Assembly (NCBI GenBank): GCA_964651785.1 | Contig: CAZYWJ010000080.1 | Span: 1-11,570, forward strand | Direction: 5' to 3' | Source: JAKVAV01 sp964651785 | GTDB taxonomy: Bacteria; Bacteroidota; Bacteroidia; Flavobacteriales_D; Cryomorphaceae | Length of the DNA stretch: 11,570 nt | In this document: in pieces, positions 1 to 6,977 of the stretch | Layout of the letters: each line of letters begins with the position of its first letter | Position numbering within the stretch: position 1 is the first letter of the stretch | Program-made: the position numbers and the translations under genes | The notes under the pieces: generated by a model | What the model saw: the letters and a program-made list of their open reading frames with translations, nothing else | What the model was told of the DNA's origin: nothing | Databases searched by the model: none

Positions 1-3000
1 GGATAGTCTTGTGCCTTCACGTTGTCATAGGGACTATAGCTCAGCATATACTCAAAGGCCTCTTTGTCGGCAGGGTCGCCCCATTCCTCATACTCGAGGG
101 TAGTCAAAGGCAGCTTGTCATCCAGCATGGTGTTGATGACATCTACGAAAGGAACATCCAAAACTACGAGTTTGAAGAGGTCGGGGCGCATATTTGCAAT
201 AGCACCCATAAGCAGACCTCCGGCGCTGCCGCCTTGGGCTACGATATTTCCCTTTTGCGCGTAGCCTTCCTCGATCAAAAACTCGGCACAATCTATAAAG
301 TCGGTGAAGGTGTTGGTTTTATTCATCATTTTACCGCCCTCGTGCCACTTTTGCCCCAATTCTCCTCCGCCTCTTACGTGAGGTATGGCGTACACAAAGC
401 CGCGATGTAGCAAACTGAAAACAGTGCTGTTGAATCCCTGCTCGCTTCCGCTACCATAAGATCCGTAAGAGGTCATAAACATTCGTTTGTAGCCGTTGTG
501 TTTCGTGATGTCCCATTTGCGGTAGAGCAATGTGATAGGGATCATGGTACCGTCACGCGCTTCGGCCCAAACGAGCTTATTCTTAATCCAACCTGCCCAC
601 ACATTTTTGATCGTCTGCTTCTTAACAAGTCTCTGTTCTTTGGTGCGCATGTTGTAATTCCACGTTTCGGTAGGAGATAGCATTGAGGTAAATGAGTACT
701 GCAAGGTGTCCGTATCGAAATGCGGGTTGTTGGCAGGTGACACCAAGGGAAGGTCTTCTTTGATTTTAAGATAGTGAGATTTACCTGTTTCCTTATCGAT
801 TATTTTCAATCGGTTCTCCATGTTTTCGGATTCTCCCATCACCAGGAAATCATCGAATATCAAAAAGGCCGTCAGCTGAGCGTCCTTTTCCGGACTCAGA
901 AAGCTTTTCCAATCGGCTTTGGCGTAGGCGCTTTCATCGCATTTGAATACTTCGTAATCCGCTCGATCTTTGTTGCTGATGATGTAGAATTCGTTTTGGT
1001 AATCCGTAACCGAATACTCGTGATTCTCTTCTCGAGGCACCATCAGGTGAAACCCTTCATCTACCTTCTCTACGTTCATAAACGATACTTCGGAAGAGGT
1101 GCTGCTTGCGCAGGAGAGGTATATGTATTCTTTCGACTTCGACTTTGATACGGATACCTGATAGCGGACATCATTTTCTTGGTAAAGCAGAGAATCGTCA
1201 CGTTGAGGTGTATTCAGTTCGTGCAGCTTTAGCTGATAAGTTCGGTTAGTCTTGGGTTCTTGTAAGGTGTACAAAAGTTGGTGGTCATTCAGCCACAAAA
1301 TTCCAGAAACATCGGAGAGCGAGTCAGGAATCGATTTACCCGTTTTAATGTCTTTAAACTTTACCATGGCTTTATCGCTGCCCGTGGTATTCTCGGAGTA
1401 GAGCATCAAGTCAGTGCCGGGGCTTACCGATATTCCTCCTATCGAATAGTAGTCTTTTTCCTTGGCCATGGCATTGACATTCATCAACGTGTCCCAAACG
1501 TCGGTGCCTTCTTTTCTGCGCAAATAGATCGGATAGTCATCCTCTTCCGTCCATTTGGTTTGGTACCAATACCCGTCTTTCTCTACGGGGATCGACTCAT
1601 CCTCTTTATCCACTCTACTCATTAGTTCTTGAAAGAGGTCCCGCTGATTTTTTCTAAGGGGTATGAAGTAGTTGTCGGTGTATTCGTTTTCAGCTACCAA
1701 GTAGTCTCTGATTTCGATGTTTCTCAGCGGATCTTTGGGTTGCTTTAGCCAGGCATAGTTATCCACCAACTTCGTCTTGTGAATCTTCGTCTCCACGGGT
1801 AGCTTTTTAGCTACGGGCGGTTTCAAGCTGTCATTTCTGGTGTGCTTATCGGCAAATTGTTTTTCCAGAGGTGTTTCACCCTCCATGTCTTTGCGAATGC
1901 TGTCGGGAATAACCGCTATCGGATTCTCTTCCGTATAGTCTTTCCAAAAGTCCTCGTTGTATTCGAGCGGCAGGTCAAAGAGTTGGTTGGTAGTGAGGTT
2001 GGCAAAGACTTCCGTCATATCAAATTTCGATACCGAATCGGTTTGCACCTCGTCTATCCAAAATTGGCTCACGGCATAATAAGGCGTCACGGTTTTGGAA
2101 ATGGTGTCGTTCAGAATAAATTCATCTTCGTGGCGCAGGGATTTCAGGTAGTACTTCTCACCGATTTTTTGGTATTCAATGTCCAGCTTATAGTCAAAGT
2201 GTTTGTAGTTCATGGTGGTATAACTACAGAAGTACTTTTTAAATTCGGGAGGCACCGAACACTCAAATTTCAGGACGGCAAAGCTCTCCTTGTCAACATA
2301 GATCTTGCCTTGCAATACCTTGCTTTTGGAAACTTTGTAAAATGGCCTCCGCATCGATTTCTTTTCCCATTTATCGATTTGTTCTTGGGTGATGGAGGTT
2401 TTAAATGACAAGACATAGACATAGCCCGTTCCTTCCATCAGCACTTCCCCCAATTCGTAATTGAATTTTCTGTTTCTGCCGTCATTGAAAAAGGCGGCTT
2501 TGTACTTTAAGTAATCCTTACTGAAAATGCCCAAGGGACCACCTTGTACATTGGCGTACATCCCCGTCGTGGTAAGGTTTTTACTCGACCGCGAATCAAT
2601 CACTTTGGCTTGGTCCTGATTTAAGGTTTGGGAATGAAAATGGCCACGGTGTAAGCTTCTGCCATTAAACATATTGCTCGTGCTCAAAGACACGATCGAG
2701 CTCTGTGCCTCAAGTCGGTAATCGGCCCATTTGTACTCTTTCTCCTGATACGGTGCGTAATGGATTTTCACGGCGGCATCGGCGTAGGAGATAAAGGCGC
2801 CGTTCTCTGCCACGGTCTCGCGGTAGTAGCCATTCAGGTATACGGCTTCTTGAGGGTAGTTCTCCTCAATATTATCCATCACCTTATTGAGCAATTGTTT
2901 GGGTGAGATATTCTTGTCGGGCTTTATGACTACCTCTCCGATGGTTTGCACATCTTTTTTCAGCTTAATCAGCAAAGGTTCCATTTTCCTCAGCTCACTG

Positions 3001-3260
3001 ATGGGTATCGCCTGAGGTGCGAAACCGAGATAGGAAAAAACGATGCTTTTGTCGAGGTGGGCGGCGGGTACGTTGAGGGAAAATTTACCGTCGCCGTCGG
3101 TAACCGTTCCCAAAGCCACACCCTTTAGCGTAACATAGGCAAAGGAAAGTGGCTTTTGGTCGGAGTGATCCACCACTTTTCCACTCAACCTTACCGGGCC
3201 TTGCGAAAATGCCGTTATTGAAAAAAGTAAGTGTAGCAGCAGGATTGAAGCGATTCTCAT
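1..3260 (-). CDS. Exported CarboxypepD_reg-like protein fused to oligopeptidase B (partial, 3' end outside window)
   Basis: Oligopeptidase B is a family S9A serine peptidase that cleaves short peptides after Arg/Lys. I translated the minus strand from 3260 to 3 and found no stop over 1086 codons. Residues 1-20 are a signal peptide (MRIASILLLHLLFSITAFSQ). Residues about 23-110 are a CarboxypepD_reg-like beta-sandwich (SGKVVD, AYVTLKG, GTVTDGDGKFSL). Residues about 115-475 look like the region that follows this domain in flavobacterial surface proteins (YLNGYYRETV). The S9A part starts near residue 480 (VDNYAWL at 499), runs through a beta-propeller, and has YGSYG, VRGGGELG and GGSAGG with nucleophile Ser1012. 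Glu1056 and Glu1058 (EYEEW) match the basic-residue selectivity glutamates. Ser532, Glu576 and Glu578 of enterobacterial enzymes (remembered numbering) all map with the same offset of 480. Catalytic Asp and His should lie just past the window edge. An ATG at 3293 would add 11 residues; I prefer 3260 because it gives a compact signal peptide. A stop lies in frame upstream. Confidence 0.9.
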   Translation of the reverse strand, partial: MRIASILLLHLLFSITAFSQGPVRLSGKVVDHSDQKPLSFAYVTLKGVALGTVTDGDGKFSLNVPAAHLDKSIVFSYLGFAPQAIPISELRKMEPLLIKLKKDVQTIGEVVIKPDKNISPKQLLNKVMDNIEENYPQEAVYLNGYYRETVAENGAFISYADAAVKIHYAPYQEKEYKWADYRLEAQSSIVSLSTSNMFNGRSLHRGHFHSQTLNQDQAKVIDSRSSKNLTTTGMYANVQGGPLGIFSKDYLKYKAAFFNDGRNRKFNYELGEVLMEGTGYVYVLSFKTSITQEQIDKWEKKSMRRPFYKVSKSKVLQGKIYVDKESFAVLKFECSVPPEFKKYFCSYTTMNYKHFDYKLDIEYQKIGEKYYLKSLRHEDEFILNDTISKTVTPYYAVSQFWIDEVQTDSVSKFDMTEVFANLTTNQLFDLPLEYNEDFWKDYTEENPIAVIPDSIRKDMEGETPLEKQFADKHTRNDSLKPPVAKKLPVETKIHKTKLVDNYAWLKQPKDPLRNIEIRDYLVAENEYTDNYFIPLRKNQRDLFQELMSRVDKEDESIPVEKDGYWYQTKWTEEDDYPIYLRRKEGTDVWDTLMNVNAMAKEKDYYSIGGISVSPGTDLMLYSENTTGSDKAMVKFKDIKTGKSIPDSLSDVSGILWLNDHQLLYTLQEPKTNRTYQLKLHELNTPQRDDSLLYQENDVRYQVSVSKSKSKEYIYLSCASSTSSEVSFMNVEKVDEGFHLMVPREENHEYSVTDYQNEFYIISNKDRADYEVFKCDESAYAKADWKSFLSPEKDAQLTAFLIFDDFLVMGESENMENRLKIIDKETGKSHYLKIKEDLPLVSPANNPHFDTDTLQYSFTSMLSPTETWNYNMRTKEQRLVKKQTIKNVWAGWIKNKLVWAEARDGTMIPITLLYRKWDITKHNGYKRMFMTSYGSYGSGSEQGFNSTVFSLLHRGFVYAIPHVRGGGELGQKWHEGGKMMNKTNTFTDFIDCAEFLIEEGYAQKGNIVAQGGSAGGLLMGAIANMRPDLFKLVVLDVPFVDVINTMLDDKLPLTTLEYEEWGDPADKEAFEYMLSYSPYDNVKAQDY

Positions 3261-3437
3261 AGTCGCGTTAGTATTGGTCGGTTTAACAGGCATTCGAAAC
3301 TCCCCGATGATCAGGGTGTTTAAAAACGGCGAAAATTAGAATAAATTGGAGCTTATCGGATACGACGTATTCATGCCCATCCTTTTCGATTGTGAGTAAT
3401 ATGTCGCTTACGTAGATTTTAAACAGGCAAAGAGTTA

Positions 3438-3469
3438 TTGGCGAATTTCAGCTACGGATTTTATCTTTG
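3438..3469 (+). promoter_or_regulatory. Bacteroidota-type promoter (TTG / TAnnTTTG) for the MmcQ-SRPBCC operon
   Basis: TTG at 3438-3440 and TATCTTTG at 3462-3469 match the -33 and -7 elements known for Bacteroidota primary sigma factors, with a 21-base spacer inside the usual 17-23 range. The -7 element ends 24 bases before the ATG at 3494, giving a short leader. It lies in a 200-base divergent spacer. On the other strand the best candidate for the fused peptidase gene is TAATTTTC (complement of 3331-3338), which lacks the final G and has no matching TTG, so I do not list it separately. Confidence 0.6.
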
Positions 3470-3493
3470 GTTTGACTAATTACTACATTGATC

Positions 3494-3829
3494 ATGGCCG
3501 AATTCTCCTTCTTAGAAAAAACCGCTCTTTCTTTTCCTGAAGTGAGTATTGAGCCACATTTCGAAAAGTTATCCTTTCGGGTTAGAAAGAAAATCTTCGT
3601 CACGTTTGATGAAAAGCGTTTTCAGGCTACGGTAAAGCTTACTCCCGCCGATCAGAATGCGTTTTCTTCCCATTCTCCTCAAGTCTATCCGGTGGATAAT
3701 AAATGGGGTGAGCAAGGATGGACAGTTGTGGAGCTGACCAATACTCCCAATGAACTTTTGGCCGAAGTTTTAAAAACTGCCTATAAAACGGTAGCTCCGA
3801 AAAAACTAATTGATACTCTTGATAAATGA
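3494..3829 (+). CDS. MmcQ/YjbR family protein
   Basis: The 111-residue product has the usual length and layout of the MmcQ/YjbR family (PF04237, a CyaY-like alpha/beta fold): an N-terminal helix with the LSFPEVS-EPHF motif, then strands FRVRKKIFVTFDE and FQATVKLTP, the tract KWGEQGWTVVEL, and a C-terminal helix ending in KTVAPKKLIDTL. The family is small, cytoplasmic and poorly characterised; a DNA-binding role has been proposed but cannot be shown from this sequence. A TTG at 3488 would add two residues; the ATG at 3494 is the better start and fits the promoter upstream. The stop TGA overlaps the ATG of the next gene (ATGA at 3826-3829), so the two are an operon with probable translational coupling. 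Confidence 0.85.
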   Translation: MAEFSFLEKTALSFPEVSIEPHFEKLSFRVRKKIFVTFDEKRFQATVKLTPADQNAFSSHSPQVYPVDNKWGEQGWTVVELTNTPNELLAEVLKTAYKTVAPKKLIDTLDK

Positions 3830-4257
3830 AAACAAAGAAACCCATCACCGTTCAGACCTCCGTACGCGCTACGGAAGAAGAGGCTTGGAAAGCCTTTACC
3901 GATCCCAAGCACATCACTCAATGGAATTTTGCTTCAGATGATTGGTGTTGTCCTGCAGCAGAAAATGATGCCGTTTCAGGCGGGCGATTTTCTTGGAGAA
4001 TGGAGGCGAAAGACGGAAGCACGGGGTTTGACTTTGAAGGAGTTTACGATGAGGTAGTGCCGAAAAAGCGTATTGCATATCGATTGGGAGATGGTCGGGA
4101 AGTGCGCATCACTTTCGAAACGGATGGTGAGAATGTGCTGATTCGCGAAAGCTTCGAAGCAGAAGGCACCAATTCGGATGAACTGCAGCGAGCAGGATGG
4201 CAAGCCATTCTCGATAATTTCAAACGATACGTCGAGCGCGGAGGGGTTGATAAATAA
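3826..4257 (+). CDS. SRPBCC / AHSA1-like domain protein
   Basis: The 143-residue product is a single START-like (SRPBCC) domain of the Aha1 C-terminal (AHSA1) type. Diagnostic parts are the opening strand ITVQTSVRAT, the helix EEAWKAFTDPKHITQWN, the strand GGRFSWRMEAKDG followed by FDFEGVYDEVVPKKRIAYRL, the strands VRITFE and VLIRESFEAE, and the long C-terminal helix ELQRAGWQAILDNFKRYVE. The fold makes a hydrophobic ligand cavity; substrates of these small bacterial members are generally unknown, so no ligand is claimed. It is the second gene of a pair with the MmcQ/YjbR gene, entered by a 4-base ATGA overlap. Pairs of such small proteins are common in Bacteroidota and other bacteria, but the functional link is not established. 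Confidence 0.88.
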   Translation: MKTKKPITVQTSVRATEEEAWKAFTDPKHITQWNFASDDWCCPAAENDAVSGGRFSWRMEAKDGSTGFDFEGVYDEVVPKKRIAYRLGDGREVRITFETDGENVLIRESFEAEGTNSDELQRAGWQAILDNFKRYVERGGVDK

Positions 4258-4275
4258 GATCGAAACGGATCAACC
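4245..4275. terminator. Candidate bidirectional hairpin between convergent genes
   Basis: GGTTGAT at 4245-4251 is perfectly complementary to ATCAACC at 4269-4275, with a 17-base loop. The repeat begins inside the last codons of the SRPBCC gene and ends one base before the stop codon of the YihY-family gene on the other strand. Placement between two convergent stops fits a shared terminator. The stem is only 7 bp, the loop is long and there is no strong T-tract on either side, so efficiency is doubtful. Confidence 0.35.
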
Positions 4276-5211
4276 TCAAACTTGATGTCGCGACTCGTCC
4301 AAACTCACTGCGTGTTTTTGAGGAACCACTTGGCCACCATACCGATTGGCATAGACATAGGTAAACATCGCGCCGAAGAAGAGGATAAGGCTGGAGTAGG
4401 ACACCCAGAGCAGGATGAGAATAACCGATCCCGCCGCGCCGTATGTCGAGCCCGGGTTTGAGGCACCGAAATAAACCCCGAGCAGAAACTCGCCGATGGT
4501 AAAGAGGATGGCGGTGATGAAGGCCCCCACCCAAACGCTTTTCCACTCGATCTTGGCATCGGGCAAAAATTTAAACATGAGCGCAAAGAGACAGGTTATA
4601 ATACCCAAAGAGACGGCGAGATTTACGACATAAACGATGGTGACCGTAAATTCAGAGAAAATGCGCTCCATATAATCATCCAGCACGTTGATAGCCGCCG
4701 AAATAACCATGCTGACCAACAACAAGAAGGCAATGACCAGAATAAAGGCGAAACTCTGCGCCCTGTCCAGCAGCAATTTTTTGATACCCGCTTTCGGGTC
4801 GGACTTTACCTTCCAAAATTTGTCGAGGGTCATCTGCAATTGATAGAAAACCCCGGTAGCTCCGTAGATGAGCACACCGATTCCCAAAAGCATAGCCCAC
4901 CAGCTTTGGTCGTCCATGGTGCTGTTGGTTATCATCTCTTGTACCGACTCGGCCGCATCGCTACCCAATGCGGCTTCTATCTCATTGTGCAACCTTCCCG
5001 AAACAATATCGCGGCCCCAAATGGCACCAACGGCCGAAATCACCAAAACCATCAAGCCGGGTAGAGAGAGGATGGCGTAGTAAGCGACTACTGCACTTTG
5101 CCTGAAAGGATCTTCTTCATTCCAGCCTTTGTAAGTCTCCTTTAGAAGGGAGGGGAGGTGTTTGATGGAAAAGTGCTCCTGATCTTCTTTATTAGTTTCC
5201 GTCTTTCTCAT
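4276..5211 (-). CDS. YihY/virulence factor BrkB family inner-membrane protein
   Basis: The 311-residue product is a polytopic inner-membrane protein with the length and signatures of the YihY/BrkB family (once misnamed RNase BN). Six hydrophobic segments lie at about residues 39-62, 103-123, 151-174, 189-213, 225-247 and 258-287. Family motifs are QSAVVAYYAILSLPGL in the first segment and NPGSTYGAAGSVILILLWVSY before the last. The molecular function of the family is not settled. The frame is open further upstream, but the 349-residue version would begin inside the neighbour's lysine-rich tail and add an arginine/lysine-rich stretch that is only that tail read in another frame. I chose the ATG at 5211, which is preceded by the purine-rich AGAAGAACAAGG. 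It overlaps the 3' end of the DUF748-like gene by 20 bases, so both are probably co-transcribed and translationally coupled. Confidence 0.88.
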   Translation of the reverse strand: MRKTETNKEDQEHFSIKHLPSLLKETYKGWNEEDPFRQSAVVAYYAILSLPGLMVLVISAVGAIWGRDIVSGRLHNEIEAALGSDAAESVQEMITNSTMDDQSWWAMLLGIGVLIYGATGVFYQLQMTLDKFWKVKSDPKAGIKKLLLDRAQSFAFILVIAFLLLVSMVISAAINVLDDYMERIFSEFTVTIVYVVNLAVSLGIITCLFALMFKFLPDAKIEWKSVWVGAFITAILFTIGEFLLGVYFGASNPGSTYGAAGSVILILLWVSYSSLILFFGAMFTYVYANRYGGQVVPQKHAVSLDESRHQV

Positions 5212-6349
5212 CCTTGTTCTTCTTTTTCTTCTCTTCCTTTTTTGCTTCCTTCTTGGCATCTTTGAAAGCGTCTTTGTATTCGATGGTATTGTCGGTAGCA
5301 TCAGAGAAGGCTTTGATCCAAGCATTTTGAATGATACTCAACACCGTGGGCCACACTGCTGTTTCAACTTTGGCCAAATCTCCTTCAAAAGGAACCTTCA
5401 TGGCTACCGAATCGGTGCGTTGGTTTTTGAAAATAAATTTAAAGAAACCGACAAAACCTTCCCACAAGGTTTCCAAAAAGGCATCTTCCTTTCCGATGAG
5501 TTTGGTGTCGGTAATAAAAGGTTTTACATAGCCCTTCAGGTAACTGTCAGCTATGGCCATTTCACCGTAGATGTTGAATTTCCCCGATTCAAAATCGAGA
5601 CCCGCATAATGCTTGGTGAAGTCGTTCAGCGCCGTAACGTCTGAGTTTTCCAGTTCGATGGCAATATCCATATCGGGCACCTCCTTGAGAAGATTCAAAC
5701 CGCCGTCTATGGTGAAGGAGCCGCCACCAAATGTTACCGCCGATCCTTTGAGCAAGCTCGGCAAGGTGCGTTCGGGAGCCACTACGTTACTCAGGTTTTC
5801 GGCCAGCAATTCTACTTCCTCCATTGTGAGGTCAATGTTCGGTTCGGCTGAGAGAATCATAAAGGCTATTTTTCCTCGATGAATTTCCAATCGGTTGATG
5901 TCGAGTGGAACGATATCCGTTAATGCTTGGGTCCAATCTTCCTTGTCAGCTTCTCCCTCGCCACCTCCTTCCTGATCTTCCAAAACGTAGTTTATTTCAG
6001 GGTCGCTCAACTTTATTTCACTCACGATTCTTCCCTTGAACAGCGATTTCCATTCAATCGAAATATCCGTTCGCGGAAGCTTGATAAAGGGAATTTCGGT
6101 ACCTGCATCGAGTACCGAGAGGTGCATGCCGTTGATTACATAGGCGCCGCGAATCAAAGCCAGATCTACATCTTCCACCGCGCCGGTGTATCCGGGCAGG
6201 TCGGCCAAGACATCATTCAGGTAGTTTTTTACAATGGTGGGCAGTACGAGGCGGAAGGCCACCAAAAGCACGATGACGGCTATGAGTATTTTCCGTTTTC
6301 TCTTTTTCCCCTTTTTCTTTTCCTGAGTTGCAACTCTTTCCGTATTCAC
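5192..6349 (-). CDS. DUF748 / AsmA-like membrane-anchored protein
   Basis: The product is about 385 residues. A short, very basic N-terminus (KKKGKKRKRK) is followed by one membrane segment at about residues 21-40 (ILIAVIVLLVAFRL) and then a long beta-rich region. It shows DUF748 features: LADLPGYTGAVEDVDLAL, GAYVINGMHL, IPFIKLPRTDISIEWKSLFKGRIVSEI, and later FESGKFNIYGEM and KGYVKPFITD. The protein should be anchored in the inner membrane with the beta-rich part in the periplasm, like AsmA-type proteins; family function is mostly unknown and often linked to the outer envelope. The C-terminus is a charged Lys/Glu/Asp tail (KDAKKEAKKEEKKKK). The frame has no ATG near its beginning. GTG at 6349 puts 20 residues before the membrane segment; TTG at 6400 would add 17 more. 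An ATG at 6363 is out of frame. It forms an operon with the YihY-family gene downstream. Confidence 0.82.
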   Translation of the reverse strand: MNTERVATQEKKKGKKRKRKILIAVIVLLVAFRLVLPTIVKNYLNDVLADLPGYTGAVEDVDLALIRGAYVINGMHLSVLDAGTEIPFIKLPRTDISIEWKSLFKGRIVSEIKLSDPEINYVLEDQEGGGEGEADKEDWTQALTDIVPLDINRLEIHRGKIAFMILSAEPNIDLTMEEVELLAENLSNVVAPERTLPSLLKGSAVTFGGGSFTIDGGLNLLKEVPDMDIAIELENSDVTALNDFTKHYAGLDFESGKFNIYGEMAIADSYLKGYVKPFITDTKLIGKEDAFLETLWEGFVGFFKFIFKNQRTDSVAMKVPFEGDLAKVETAVWPTVLSIIQNAWIKAFSDATDNTIEYKDAFKDAKKEAKKEEKKKKNKDEKDGN

Positions 6350-6428
6350 TTTTCGTTTTTCATTGGTTAGCAAATTAAAGGCCGATTGAATTAGGTGCAA
6401 TGACAGAGTAATCTATAAAAATAAATCC

Positions 6429-6482
6429 ATGACCCCAACGGAAGATCAATTAGTCCGAATAGCCGAAGATTTTGAATGAGGA
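6429..6482 (+). pseudogene. 5' end of the UPF0158 gene, cut off by an in-frame TGA
   Basis: An ATG at 6429 opens MTPTEDQLVRIAEDFE, then TGA at 6477-6479, GGA, and ATG at 6483 in the same frame as the downstream UPF0158 gene. The peptide before the stop is what the family normally has just ahead of the G-M-x-C-F motif: a helix of the type QxxxIAEDFE followed by Leu or Met. A single change TTA (Leu) to TGA would explain it. So this is either a nonsense-mutated 5' end, a stop-and-restart arrangement, or a sequencing error. TGA is used as a normal stop elsewhere in the window (3827, 10218, 11133), which argues against a recoded genetic code. Confidence 0.6.
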
Positions 6483-6839
6483 ATGGTCTGTTTCTTTCAC
6501 CGTTCTACGGGAGAAATTTTATGTCATCCCGATCCCGATGATCTCTATTTTGAACCCGAACCGTGGCAGGAACTCATCGATAAGGTAAATGCAGATGAGG
6601 AAAATTTTACCGCTTTTGAGAAGATGAATTCCACAGAATCATTTAGGATAATGGAAGATTTTGCCGATTCGATTTCCGATATCGACGATCGGTCAAAAGC
6701 TTTGGAGAGGTTGGCAAGGCGAAAGCCTTTCAGTCATTTTAAAGCCTATATTGAAAGTTCGCATTATCGGGAGGCATGGTTTGCATTAAGGCGGCAGGCT
6801 TATGCGGAGTTTGTGAGGAGGCAGGTGGAAAATGAGTAG
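6483..6839 (+). CDS. UPF0158 family protein, main body (N-terminus probably lost or separately started)
   Basis: The 118-residue frame matches the UPF0158 family: MVCFFHRSTGEILCHPDPDD, then PWQELIDKV, ESFRIMEDFADSI, the strongly conserved LERLARRKPFSHFKAYIE, and the end segment WFALRRQAYAEFVRRQ. Family function is unknown; the proteins are small, acidic and cytoplasmic. The natural N-terminus should begin near 6429, where an in-frame ATG and a fitting helix occur, but TGA at 6477-6479 separates it from this body. Translation may restart at the ATG at 6483, four bases after that stop. The gene stands alone, divergent from the DUF748-like gene. No clear promoter was seen. I am confident of the family but not of whether a full protein is made. 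Confidence 0.75.
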   Translation: MVCFFHRSTGEILCHPDPDDLYFEPEPWQELIDKVNADEENFTAFEKMNSTESFRIMEDFADSISDIDDRSKALERLARRKPFSHFKAYIESSHYREAWFALRRQAYAEFVRRQVENE

Positions 6840-6977
6840 TGTGGTTCATGAGCAATCATCAGTTTCACGCTGAATGTACTATTTTGAGAATCCGATAATG
6901 TTATAATCAATTTCATCGCTAATCTTTCAATGTAGCTTCATTTTTATATCTTGAGAGCCTCAACCAATCTTATAACC

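Noticed and set aside
1..410. Plus-strand reading frames across 1-3128
   Set aside because: They are shadows of the minus-strand fused peptidase frame, which is continuous and matches known families throughout.
3331..3338. TAATTTTC as the -7 element of the fused peptidase gene on the minus strand
   Set aside because: The last base differs from TAnnTTTG and no TTG lies at the required distance.
5212..5325. Upstream extension of the YihY-family gene with an Arg/Lys-rich segment
   Set aside because: It is the neighbour's lysine-rich tail read in another frame; the family has no such N-terminus and ATG 5211 has a good purine-rich leader.
6477..6479. TGA read as a sense codon (recoded genetic code or selenocysteine)
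   Set aside because: TGA ends three other genes here at sensible positions (3827, 10218, 11133), UPF0158 has no known Cys/Sec at this site, and no selenocysteine element was seen.
6951..6977. TTG start for the P-domain protein
   Set aside because: It adds nine residues before a clean signal peptide that begins at ATG 6978.
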